A DNA stretch of 64,000 nucleotides, from NCBI RefSeq assembly GCF_017349295.1, contig NZ_JAFMPK010000034.1, positions 28,632 through 92,631 of the forward strand, written 5' to 3'. Below the pieces are notes generated by a model. That model searched no databases, was not told the origin of the DNA, and worked only from the letters and a program-made list of their open reading frames with translations. The DNA is from Myceligenerans salitolerans (GTDB taxonomy: Bacteria; Actinomycetota; Actinomycetes; Actinomycetales; Cellulomonadaceae). This document shows, in pieces, positions 15,597 through 23,772 of this stretch. The first letter of the stretch is position 1. The number at the start of each line of letters is the position of its first letter. A program made the translations under genes and the position numbers.

Positions 15597-17075
15597 ATGG
15601 TGAAGGCTACGTCGCGCAGGCTTCCCGTTTCCGGACTGGCAGACCTGTCCAACGAGTCCCGCATGATCGTGGCTCCTTGGAGCCGCCTGATCCGGGGCAT
15701 CGGCCTCGGCCAGTACCCGATCGACTACGACCCGGTGATCGCCGGGTACCTCCGCACGACCTTCGACCAGCTCGCGGAGCGGATCCCGCCGTCCAACCAC
15801 TACGTGCACTTCTGCCGGGCGCTGATGGACCTCGTCCTGAGCGTCGCGGATCCCGGCCGTGAGCGGGACGAGGCGCGCTTCGCGCGGTCGGTGACGGCGC
15901 TCCTGGACGCGGCTCGTGCCGAACGCAACCCCTACTTCCGGGCGATGGCCGGCAGCCTCGTCCTGGACACGTTCGCCAAGCTCGACCTGGACGTGTCGCT
16001 CCTGGTCAACGATGAACTCGACTTCCCGCAGGAGGTGCTCGCGACGCTCGACGACATCGCACCGGATCAGATCGCGGACGAGAATCGTGGACGGCACGGC
16101 GACTACGAGCGGCTCTCGGCCTCGTCCAGCGTCTTCCTCGCCATCGGCCAGGTCGGTCTGCGCGACCGGCTCGTCACGGACCGACGCAACCGTGTGGTCG
16201 AGGCGCTCGGCCTCCTGGAGAACATCCCGGCGCCCTACTTCCGCGGTCGTGCCGGCTCGATGTTCCTGAGCGTGGTCGGGCTTCTCGGCTACGAGGAGTA
16301 CGTCTTCGACGGCGAGAGGGACTACATGGCCGAGACCCTCGAGTACCTCACCCGGGCCGACGAGCTGGGCATCTTCCCGTCCTTCCCGCAGGAGATCCCG
16401 ACCGCGTGGTCGAAGGTCTACCCGCTGCTGACGATGCTGAACGCCATCGCGGTGTGCGGGCGGGCCGAGTACCTGAACACCCCGGTCGACTGGCTCGCGG
16501 AGGCCAGGACGCTCCTGGACCGGATTCCCTGGGAGCACCGGGTGCACATGAGCGAGTACTACGTGATCGCCCTGCACAACCTCGGGCGGCTGAACGGGGA
16601 ACTACCCGACCTGGACGCGTACCTGCGCGAGGTCACGGCGGTGCTCGATCTCGCCGACCCGGGTGCGAACTTCTTCCCCGACGGCATCTCCTACCCGTAC
16701 ATCATCGAGCTGGCGATGCTCACCGGCCGGATGGACCTGATCCCGGACCGGTCGCTGGAGCGCATGGTGGACGCCCTGCGAGACCTCGACAAGGGCGTCG
16801 ACCGGGCCAACAACGCGTTCCCCGTCAGCTATGTCCTGAACGTGCTCGGTGAGATCGACGAGGCGATGCTGATCTTCGCGCCGCGCGAGCGGTACGAGGG
16901 CCGGTCGGCACTGGAATGGGTGGTCGCCAACCTCTCGGAGGGCGGCAAGGAGGAGCGCCTGCGGCTCTACATGATCCCGCACGCGCTGGTCAGCCATGCG
17001 CTACGGATGCGCGGGGCGCGCGCCCCGGAGACGGCGCTGTACCGCGGGTTCCGGTACCGCCTCGCGACGGCTTGA
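15597..17075 (+). CDS. Unassigned ~490-residue helical protein, paralogue A
   Basis: 492 residues. I do not recognise a family. It aligns end to end with the protein at 17636-19126: NESRMIVAPWSRLIRGIGLGQYP, ENRGRHGDYERLSASSSVFL, YFRGRAGSMFL, KVYPLLTMLNAIAV, ISYPYIIELAMLTGRMDL. Predicted mostly alpha-helical, no signal peptide or membrane helix. The start at 15597 is chosen because the paralogues match from residue 10; GGAGG lies one base before the ATG and four before the GTG at 15600, which may be the true start. Opposite strand to the rest of the cluster, ending at a shared terminator. Confidence 0.75.
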   Translation: MVKATSRRLPVSGLADLSNESRMIVAPWSRLIRGIGLGQYPIDYDPVIAGYLRTTFDQLAERIPPSNHYVHFCRALMDLVLSVADPGRERDEARFARSVTALLDAARAERNPYFRAMAGSLVLDTFAKLDLDVSLLVNDELDFPQEVLATLDDIAPDQIADENRGRHGDYERLSASSSVFLAIGQVGLRDRLVTDRRNRVVEALGLLENIPAPYFRGRAGSMFLSVVGLLGYEEYVFDGERDYMAETLEYLTRADELGIFPSFPQEIPTAWSKVYPLLTMLNAIAVCGRAEYLNTPVDWLAEARTLLDRIPWEHRVHMSEYYVIALHNLGRLNGELPDLDAYLREVTAVLDLADPGANFFPDGISYPYIIELAMLTGRMDLIPDRSLERMVDALRDLDKGVDRANNAFPVSYVLNVLGEIDEAMLIFAPRERYEGRSALEWVVANLSEGGKEERLRLYMIPHALVSHALRMRGARAPETALYRGFRYRLATA

Positions 17076-17100
17076 CCGCTCGCGGAGCATGCTTCGCCAA

Positions 17101-17129
17101 ACCGCCGGCTCGCACGCCGAGCCGGCGGT
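17101..17129. terminator. Bidirectional terminator hairpin
   Basis: Perfect 12-bp stem ACCGCCGGCTCG/CGAGCCGGCGGT with a 5-base loop, in the gap between the convergent paralogue A and acyl carrier protein genes. No long T tract, as usual in this GC range. Confidence 0.75.
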
Positions 17130-17157
17130 CCCGCGGAGTCCCGGCCGACAGGTCGGC

Positions 17158-17424
17158 TCAGTCCTTCCGGCGTCCCGCCTCCGCGACGACGTCGTACACG
17201 CCGGCCAGATCGGCCATCCTCGGCACGTCCTGCCGTTCGATCGTGATGCCGAGCGTCTGCTCCAGCCGCGTGATGATCTCGATGGTGGCCAGCGAGTCCG
17301 CCCCGTGACGTGCGAGCGGGCTGGTCTCGGAGACGTCGGACGGGTTGACGTCGAGGATGTCGCAGATCAGGTTCTTGATGTACCTCTCGGTGGTGTCATC
17401 CAGACTCGACACGCTCGCCCCCAT
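17158..17424 (-). CDS. Acyl carrier protein
   Basis: 88 residues, PP-binding family. The phosphopantetheine attachment site is Ser44 in RHGADSLATIEIITRLEQTLG, preceded by the usual acidic helix (ERYIKNLICDILDVNPSDV). It should carry acyl or amino-acyl groups as thioesters for the neighbouring acyltransferase-like protein. Same strand as, and downstream of, paralogue B and the acyltransferase-kinase gene, 211 bp from paralogue B with a terminator-like hairpin between, so it may have its own promoter. Not the primary FabC/AcpP: no fab genes nearby. Confidence 0.93.
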   Translation of the reverse strand: MGASVSSLDDTTERYIKNLICDILDVNPSDVSETSPLARHGADSLATIEIITRLEQTLGITIERQDVPRMADLAGVYDVVAEAGRRKD

Positions 17425-17545
17425 GCAATCGTGATCGGGTTGGTTCCAACCTTAGAGGGAGCGTCGGCACGTGGTGTCGTCGTGGGTGTGGTGCCGGAGC
17501 GCCGGCGACGGTGCCTGGAGCCGCTCGGGTCCGGGCGGCGTCAGG

Positions 17546-17579
17546 ACGGGCAGGTGCCGTACACACGACACCTGCCCGT
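17546..17579. terminator. Terminator hairpin after paralogue B
   Basis: 11-bp perfect stem ACGGGCAGGTG/CACCTGCCCGT with a 12-base loop, downstream of the minus-strand gene ending at 17636. It could attenuate rather than end transcription into the acyl carrier protein gene. Confidence 0.65.
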
Positions 17580-17635
17580 TCCCCGGGACCGCGGCGAGTC
17601 TCCCCCCGAACTCGCGCGCGGCCGGTCTCAGCGCG

Positions 17636-19126
17636 TCATGGGCGGGCCTCCCGCTCGGCGAGCCCGAACGTGAAGTCCTGGAACATGCGCGACTCGGCGG
17701 CGTCCGCGCCGCGCTGCCGCAGTGCGTAGCCGATCAGCGCGTGATCGAGGATGTGGAGCCGGCTGCCCTCCTCCTCGGCGTCGGGCGAGAGGTGAGCCGC
17801 GACCCACTCGAACGCCGACCGGCCGCCGTACCGCTGCCGGGGCTCGAAGAGCCGGTCCACGGCGTCGAGCTCGCCGAGGACGTTCACGAGGTAGCCGAAC
17901 GGATACGGGCGGTTCGTCCGGTCGATCTCGTTCCGCTCGAGGTCCGTGTACGAGTCGACCACCCGGTCCAGCAGTTCGTCGGTCACGAGGTCGGTGCGGC
18001 CGGTCACCATCGCGGTCTGGATCATGTACGGGTAGGCGATCCCGTTGAGGAAGAAGTTGTCCCCGGGATCGACGCTCCGCCAGGTCCCGACGATGTCCTC
18101 GACGAGACGATCCAGCGAGGGCAGTTCCTGGCCCGTCAGGCCCAGGTTGTGCAGCGCCACGATGTAGTACAGCCCCATGTGCGTGCGTTCCGCGGACGAG
18201 AGCGCGGCGAACAGCTCACGCACCTCCGCGAGGCGGTCCTTCCCGTGGGTGAGGTACTCCTCGCGGCCGGTCGCGGCGACGGCGTTGAGCATCGTGAGCA
18301 GTGGGTAGATCCGCCCGAACGCTTCCGTCATCGGCTGCGGGAACGCCGGCGGCAGGGCGAGCTCGTCGGCCCGGTCGAGGTAGTCCAGGACGTCCCGCAC
18401 ACGGTCCCGGTCCCCGTCGAGCGCGAGATCCTCGAGGCCCAGCAGCGAGGTCGCCGTCAGGAGCATCGAGCCTCCGCGCCCGCGGAAGAACGGGCCGGGG
18501 ATGTGCTCGAGCAGGTCCAGCGCGTCCAGGACGAAGTTCCGCGGGCCGGTGACCAGCCGTTGCTGGATCCCGAGCTGGCCGTGGGCGAGCAGGACCGCCG
18601 TGCTGGCCGAGAGCCGTTCGTAGTCGCCGTGCCTGCCCTGGTTCTCGTCCTGGATGCGGTCCGGTTCGATGTCGTCGACCATGGCCACGACCTTTGCGGG
18701 TACGTCCATGGCGTCGTCCGAGACCAGCGCCGGTTCCAGGCCGAGCTTGGCCGCGCCGTCCAGGAGGATGCAGCCGGCCATGACTCGCCAGTACGGGTCC
18801 TCGACGCGGCGCACCGCGTCGAGCACGTCGTCGATCCGTCGCCCGGCCGCCTGGCGTCCGAGGGTGACCCGTGGGTCGGTGACGTCGAGGGCGAGTTCGG
18901 CCATGAGCCGGCTGAACCGGTGGTAGGCGTTCGCGTCCGTCACGCGTGCGCCGATGAGGTCGAAGGCCGTGCGGATGCGGTCCGCCGCCCGTGGGTCGAA
19001 CCGGACCGGGTACTGGCCGAGGCCGATGCCCCGCACCAGCCGGCTCCAGGGCGTCGCGATCGTGCGTGACTCGTTGCCCAGGTCGTCGAGTCCGGTCACG
19101 GGCGGTGTCGTCGAAGCTGTTCCCAT
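17636..19126 (-). CDS. Unassigned ~496-residue helical protein, paralogue B
   Basis: 496 residues from the ATG at 19126, preceded by AGGGGG. Paralogue of the protein at 15597-17075: shared blocks NESRTIATPWSRLVRGIGLGQYP, ENQGRHGDYERLSASTAVLL, FFRGRGGSMLL, RIYPLLTMLNAVAA, IAYPYMIQTAMVTGRTDL, YGGRSAFEWVAAHLS. The invariant GRHGDYERLSAS and Trp/Arg-rich N-terminal block are the best candidates for an active site. No signal peptide. It follows the acyltransferase-kinase gene by 45 bp, so co-transcription is likely. Function unknown; a catalyst or condensing partner acting on the carrier-bound product is only a guess. Confidence 0.75.
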   Translation of the reverse strand: MGTASTTPPVTGLDDLGNESRTIATPWSRLVRGIGLGQYPVRFDPRAADRIRTAFDLIGARVTDANAYHRFSRLMAELALDVTDPRVTLGRQAAGRRIDDVLDAVRRVEDPYWRVMAGCILLDGAAKLGLEPALVSDDAMDVPAKVVAMVDDIEPDRIQDENQGRHGDYERLSASTAVLLAHGQLGIQQRLVTGPRNFVLDALDLLEHIPGPFFRGRGGSMLLTATSLLGLEDLALDGDRDRVRDVLDYLDRADELALPPAFPQPMTEAFGRIYPLLTMLNAVAATGREEYLTHGKDRLAEVRELFAALSSAERTHMGLYYIVALHNLGLTGQELPSLDRLVEDIVGTWRSVDPGDNFFLNGIAYPYMIQTAMVTGRTDLVTDELLDRVVDSYTDLERNEIDRTNRPYPFGYLVNVLGELDAVDRLFEPRQRYGGRSAFEWVAAHLSPDAEEEGSRLHILDHALIGYALRQRGADAAESRMFQDFTFGLAEREARP

Positions 19127-19171
19127 CGTGGATTCCCCCTTGTTCTGTGGTCGGTGAGCCGGCACCGCGGA

Positions 19172-22100
19172 TCAGGGCAGGGCCGGGACCGGGACCCCGA
19201 GGAACGACGTCCGCCTGCCCTCCAGGATCTCGACCGTCCAGTTGAGCCACTTGATGCCCTCGCAGTAGATCGCGACCGGGCGGCGCTGCACGTGGTAGGT
19301 GTCCGTGAGCGTTCCGTCGAGCTCGGCCTGGAAGTGGAACGGCGGCATCGCGGTGAAGTGGGTGCCCATCATGAAGACGAACCGCACCAGCCAGTAGGGG
19401 TCGTCGGCGAGGTAGGGGGATGCGGGGTCGTCCAGCCCGAGAGCCTCGGTCATGACCGTCGCGAAGTGGTCCTCCATCCCGCGCGGGCTCTCGTGGTCCA
19501 CGTCCAGGCCGCGCTCCACGACGTCGCGGACCTGGTATGCCCGCTGGAAGGGATTCCCTTCGTCGAACTCGATCCGCACGTGAGCACCCGCCCCCGTGGC
19601 GGAGGTGCGCACGTCGAGCCGGAAGTGCTCGAAGTGCATCTCGTCGTAGTGACCGATCGAGTTGTGCCACGGCTTGTTGTCGTACATCGGGTCGTCGATG
19701 GTCGCCCGGCCCGTGCTGCGGTAACCGATCGCCCGTGGATCGAGGAACTTGATCCCCAGGGTCGCCGGCGTGATCGCGGCCAGCGCCGCGTCGACCTCCC
19801 GGCGGGGCGCACCCTCCTCGATCAGTCTCTGGGCGGTCCGGAGCGGGGCGGTGTGGGTGAGCTTGATGTTCTCGGTGTTGGTGTCGCCCATGACGAGCGA
19901 GTGGAACCGGGGTTCGAGGATCTCGTGGTGCTCGGGGTGCTCGCGGAACCAGCGCACGAGGGCGAGCGCGTTGCGCTGGGTGACACCGTTGACGGTGATG
20001 GTCTCGGGATCGAGCAGCGCGGTGCCGAAGGTCCGCGGCGCCGTTCGCCGGCACAGTTCGAGACGGTCCTCGATCTTCCGGAGGTAGGACTCCTCGAGGG
20101 TGCCCCCGGGAGCGGGTACGCGGCCCACCGCGTGGATGTCGTGTTCGAGCACCTGGTAGATCGCCTGGTAGATCTTGGCGACGACGCGGGGCGGCGGTGA
20201 GCAGCGCTCGATGTACCGGCTGACCTCGTCCCCCGGGACGAAGCTCATCTCGTAGATGACCTCGTGGTGGGTGGCGGGCCCGTCCTGGCCGGCAGCGGGC
20301 AGCTCACGTTCCAGGACGTCGTAGACCTCCGGGAAGTGGCGGTTCACCGGGTCGGGGAGGTGGCGGAGGAACTCGGCCTGCTGGCGCGCCTTGGCGAACG
20401 GGGGGAGCATGACGCCCGTACCGTCCGGCCGCCAGGCGGCGGTGACGAGGGCCTCGCTGAGGATCTTGCGGACGACGGTGCGTGTGCTCCCGTCCTTGAC
20501 CAGGAAGACGGTCATCGACTCGCTGCCCCCCTTGCCGAACCCGACGACACGCTCGTCGGACCCGATGTACCCGTTCACCGTGGTGCTCAGGATCCTGCGG
20601 CCCTGTGCGTGGTGCAGGACCATCCGCTTCTCGACGGTGAGGTCGAGCGCGGAGTCGTCGTCGAGCCGGTCGAGCGGGACGTTGACACCTCGCTTCGACA
20701 GGTCGAGATCCGAGGTCAGGACGATCGTCCGTTCCGGTGTCCCGGCGCCGGGGCGGACGGCGGCCGCGGGGAGGAAGGAGACGGTCCAGGTCTCTCCGGC
20801 CAGGTGCGTCGCGCGGACGCCGGCGTCGAGCACCCCGTCGAGGAACACCGCCCGGGTCGCCGTGGCGATGTCCCGCCTGCCGTAGAGGGGGACGCCGTCG
20901 GGGGCGATCACCGGCGTGCGCGCGTCCCGCAGCACGGCCTCCAGGCGATCGAGCGCACGGACGAGAAGGTCACGGTCGTGCGTACCATGCCGCCGCAGTT
21001 CGTAGAGCTCGACGACGTCCGCCGGGGAGGCCGCCCCGGAGACGGCGAGGGCGGAGAGCCAGCCGAGCGGGTCGTCCCCCTGGAGGTACTGGTCACGCTG
21101 GGCCAGCACGGCGGGGCGGTACAGGCGCATCAGGTGGTAGAGCGAGTAGTGGTAGGTGATCCGGTCCACCGTGCCCGTCACCGGGACGGCGTGCCCGCTG
21201 TGCTCGGTGAGACTCTCACGGACCATGCGCGCGAGCGGCTGGTCCGCGACGAGCCGCCGCACCTGCCGGCGCAGGATCATGTCGTCCGCCCCGGAAAGGC
21301 CCGTGAAGCGCAGCACCAGGGTCTCAGGGCTTCCCGTGTCGGCGACGCAGCGGTCGGAGAAGGTGCCGCGAGCGTCCACGGTTCGCAGTTCGAGGTAGTT
21401 CCGCCCCAGGTGGGCGCGGTCGCCCACGGTCCGCTTCTTGCGCCGGGAGCGCAGCACGAGCTCACCGGCGCCGACGTCGATCGTGTGCCGGTGGGCCAGG
21501 GTGTGCTGGAACGCCTCGAGGAGCCGGTAGTACGCCGGGGAACCGTCCTGCTCGGTGCGGAGCATCTCGCGGGTGACGATCCGGCTGATGGCACGCGCGG
21601 TGTAGGCCTCCGTGAACGGGTCGTCGGCGAAGGAGCGGAACAGTGATCGGAGTACCTCGAGGTGGCGCGGCTCCAGCTGGTCGCCCTGGGAGCGGATCTG
21701 TTCGAGCTCTCGTTTGAGGCCGCTGACACCGTTGATCGCGCGGAAGAGCCGGTGGGCGTCCACCGACGCTCCGGTGTAGGCGATCACCGGGGTGCGGGCG
21801 TTGCTGTCCTGGAGAAGCTTGACCGACTTCTCCCCGGGCCCGAGTTCGATCGCGAGGTCGCTGTGCAGGGCGTCCAGGACCTCGACGGTCGCATGGGAGT
21901 CCATGACCTGGTCGGTCATCGCGAGGATGGCCTCGTGCACATCCTCGGCGGCGGTCAGCACGCCGGAGCGGTGGTTCGCGATCACGGGGACGCGCGGTGT
22001 CATGGCCTGGATGCCGTTGACCTCCATGAACCACTCCAGGCCGGTGCGTACCGGCGCCATGCGCGCCGAGTGCGCCAGGAACGTCGTCGGCTCCTTCAGT

Positions 22101-22960
22101 TCGGAGACCTCGACCGGGCCCAGGCCCCGCACGAGGCGGTCGAACGCGGTCCGCGCGCCCGCGCGCACGTAGACGTTGGTCTGCGTGGGGGAGTAGCGCT
22201 TGTGCACCTCGACGTCCCGCGGGTCGAACGCGTTGCTGACCTGCTCGAAGGCCGCCGCGAGCACGTCGGGTGGCCCCTGTACCCCGAGCACGTGGTAGGG
22301 CTCGGGTGCCACAGGGCGTCCCACGGAGTCGGCGGGTAGGTACTCGGCCAGCTCACGGGCGAGCGGCTCGCCGTCGTGCAGTCCTTCGGCGGCGACGAGC
22401 GACAGCGGCGTGAAGATCTTGGCGATCCGGGTTCCGTCGGCCACGGACAGGCTTCCGCTCGCCATCGCGGCGCTGAGGATTCCGAAGCTCTCGCCCGTGT
22501 AGGCGCGGAACGTGAGGGCCGTACCGTTGCGCTCGGCCGTCGCGCGAAGGTATGCCTCGAGGGCCAGGCTGTGGGTGACGACGAGCGTGCCGATGTGTCC
22601 TTGCCGTGCGAGCCGGCCTGTCGGGAGGTCGTCGGGCGAGCCGAGCAGACGCGCGGGCGCCACGCCGAGCGTGTGGGCGGCCTCGTCGTAGATCCCGGCG
22701 ATCTCGTCGATCCCGGCGTCCAGGAGGAACGAGCCGAGGTCACGGTAGGCGGCCCTGCTGCCGAGGCCGGGGAAGACCCCGACGAGCCGGGCCTCGCGGC
22801 CCTGCGCGAGATATTCCGTGATGGCATGAGGGGATGCCGCCGCCAGGTCCGTGTGGTATAGCGAATCGACGATGTTGCCGGGGCCGGCTTCGGCCGAGTC
22901 GAGATACGCGGCGATCGCACGCTCGAACGTGGGCGAGATCGTCGATGTTCCGTGAGCCAT
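19172..22960 (-). CDS. Acyltransferase-like and choline/aminoglycoside-kinase-like fusion protein
   Basis: 1262 residues. N-terminal FabD-like acyltransferase domain (about 1-410): FPGLGS at 63-68, nucleophile Ser158 in GESFG, catalytic-type His297 in AHSARM. The position aligned with E. coli FabD Arg117 is Phe183 and the PGQGSQ glutamine is Leu, so a malonyl substrate is unlikely. The middle (about 410-750) is unassigned. C-terminal kinase-like domain (about 760-1250): Gly-rich GFGKGGSES, VVRKIL lysine, YEMSFVPGDEV hinge, catalytic loop HSLVMGDTNTENI (Asp1026, Asn1031) and metal motif LDPR (Asp1074). The ATG at 22960 has AAGGAG eight bases upstream. Probably loads the nearby carrier protein and phosphorylates a small substrate. 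Confidence 0.8.
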   Translation of the reverse strand: MAHGTSTISPTFERAIAAYLDSAEAGPGNIVDSLYHTDLAAASPHAITEYLAQGREARLVGVFPGLGSRAAYRDLGSFLLDAGIDEIAGIYDEAAHTLGVAPARLLGSPDDLPTGRLARQGHIGTLVVTHSLALEAYLRATAERNGTALTFRAYTGESFGILSAAMASGSLSVADGTRIAKIFTPLSLVAAEGLHDGEPLARELAEYLPADSVGRPVAPEPYHVLGVQGPPDVLAAAFEQVSNAFDPRDVEVHKRYSPTQTNVYVRAGARTAFDRLVRGLGPVEVSELKEPTTFLAHSARMAPVRTGLEWFMEVNGIQAMTPRVPVIANHRSGVLTAAEDVHEAILAMTDQVMDSHATVEVLDALHSDLAIELGPGEKSVKLLQDSNARTPVIAYTGASVDAHRLFRAINGVSGLKRELEQIRSQGDQLEPRHLEVLRSLFRSFADDPFTEAYTARAISRIVTREMLRTEQDGSPAYYRLLEAFQHTLAHRHTIDVGAGELVLRSRRKKRTVGDRAHLGRNYLELRTVDARGTFSDRCVADTGSPETLVLRFTGLSGADDMILRRQVRRLVADQPLARMVRESLTEHSGHAVPVTGTVDRITYHYSLYHLMRLYRPAVLAQRDQYLQGDDPLGWLSALAVSGAASPADVVELYELRRHGTHDRDLLVRALDRLEAVLRDARTPVIAPDGVPLYGRRDIATATRAVFLDGVLDAGVRATHLAGETWTVSFLPAAAVRPGAGTPERTIVLTSDLDLSKRGVNVPLDRLDDDSALDLTVEKRMVLHHAQGRRILSTTVNGYIGSDERVVGFGKGGSESMTVFLVKDGSTRTVVRKILSEALVTAAWRPDGTGVMLPPFAKARQQAEFLRHLPDPVNRHFPEVYDVLERELPAAGQDGPATHHEVIYEMSFVPGDEVSRYIERCSPPPRVVAKIYQAIYQVLEHDIHAVGRVPAPGGTLEESYLRKIEDRLELCRRTAPRTFGTALLDPETITVNGVTQRNALALVRWFREHPEHHEILEPRFHSLVMGDTNTENIKLTHTAPLRTAQRLIEEGAPRREVDAALAAITPATLGIKFLDPRAIGYRSTGRATIDDPMYDNKPWHNSIGHYDEMHFEHFRLDVRTSATGAGAHVRIEFDEGNPFQRAYQVRDVVERGLDVDHESPRGMEDHFATVMTEALGLDDPASPYLADDPYWLVRFVFMMGTHFTAMPPFHFQAELDGTLTDTYHVQRRPVAIYCEGIKWLNWTVEILEGRRTSFLGVPVPALP

Positions 22961-23162
22961 GGTGCACACTCCTTACCGAGGAATGGTGCTGTCTTCTGGG
23001 GGACGCCCGCCGGGGGCCGGCGGGAAATTGCATGGCGCAGTGACCCCCGCGCGCAGTCGGCGCGCCGCGGGGGCGGAGGGTGACACGGTGGCCGGCCGCG
23101 CGGGGACGGCCGGCGAGGGGGTGTACCGGCCGCGGGAAGGCGGCCGACGATCAGCTAGGGCC

Positions 23163-23624
23163 TCAGGAGCACGAGGCGGGTTGGGACTCGGCGGCCCGGA
23201 TCCCGGCCACGATGGGGGCCAGGTCGGGGTTGCGCGAGGCTTCGTCGAGGGCGTCGCTCAGGATGGAGTCGTGATCCGGACGTGCTTGGTCGAGCAGGGC
23301 GAGGCCGGCGGCGGTCACGTTCGTGTAGATCCCCCGGCGGTCGTCGTCGCACAGTGCGCGCGCGAGCAGGCCGCGGCCCTCGAGCCGTGTCACGAGACGG
23401 GTGGTGGCCGCCTGGCTGAGCACCATCGCCATGGCGAGCTGGCCCATGCGCAGATGGTGCTTCTCCTGGCGGGACAGGAGCTCGAGAACCCCGTACTCGT
23501 TCACGCTCAGCTTGTAGCGCTCCTGGAGCATGCGTTCCAGGCGGACCTCGATCCTGGAGTGCAGGACGGCCAGGAGACGCCATCCATGGACGAGGGCTTC
23601 GACCTCGTCATCTGGCATCACCAC
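23163..23624 (-). CDS. MarR-family transcriptional regulator
   Basis: 153 residues. Winged helix at about 35-105: YKLSVNEYGVLELLSRQEKHHLRMGQLAMAMVLSQAATTRLVTRLEGRGLLARALCDDDRRGIYTNVTAAGLALL, with the family wing motif DDRRGIYTNVT. GTG start at 23624 behind GGGAGG; two further in-frame starts follow at once. It lies between the MFS exporter and the acyltransferase-kinase gene on one strand. A MarR-type inverted repeat sits in front of the MFS gene, so it probably represses the exporter and perhaps the whole set. Confidence 0.88.
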   Translation of the reverse strand: MVMPDDEVEALVHGWRLLAVLHSRIEVRLERMLQERYKLSVNEYGVLELLSRQEKHHLRMGQLAMAMVLSQAATTRLVTRLEGRGLLARALCDDDRRGIYTNVTAAGLALLDQARPDHDSILSDALDEASRNPDLAPIVAGIRAAESQPASCS

Positions 23625-23734
23625 GGATCAACCTCCCGAGTGACCGGCTGGGCTGGGCCCTGACGGTAACACAGGCAGGGCTTCCGGAGGCCGGTACCGT
23701 CCGGCCCGGCCGGACCGGGGCACGAGCTCCGTGG

Positions 23735-23766
23735 CGGCGGCCGGCCCGGCCGCGAGCCGGCCGCCG
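23735..23766. terminator. Terminator hairpin after MFS exporter gene
   Basis: 11-bp perfect stem CGGCGGCCGGC/GCCGGCCGCCG with a 10-base loop, starting 6 bp past the MFS stop. It would separate MFS transcription from the marR gene. Confidence 0.65.
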
Positions 23767-23772
23767 TGGAGG

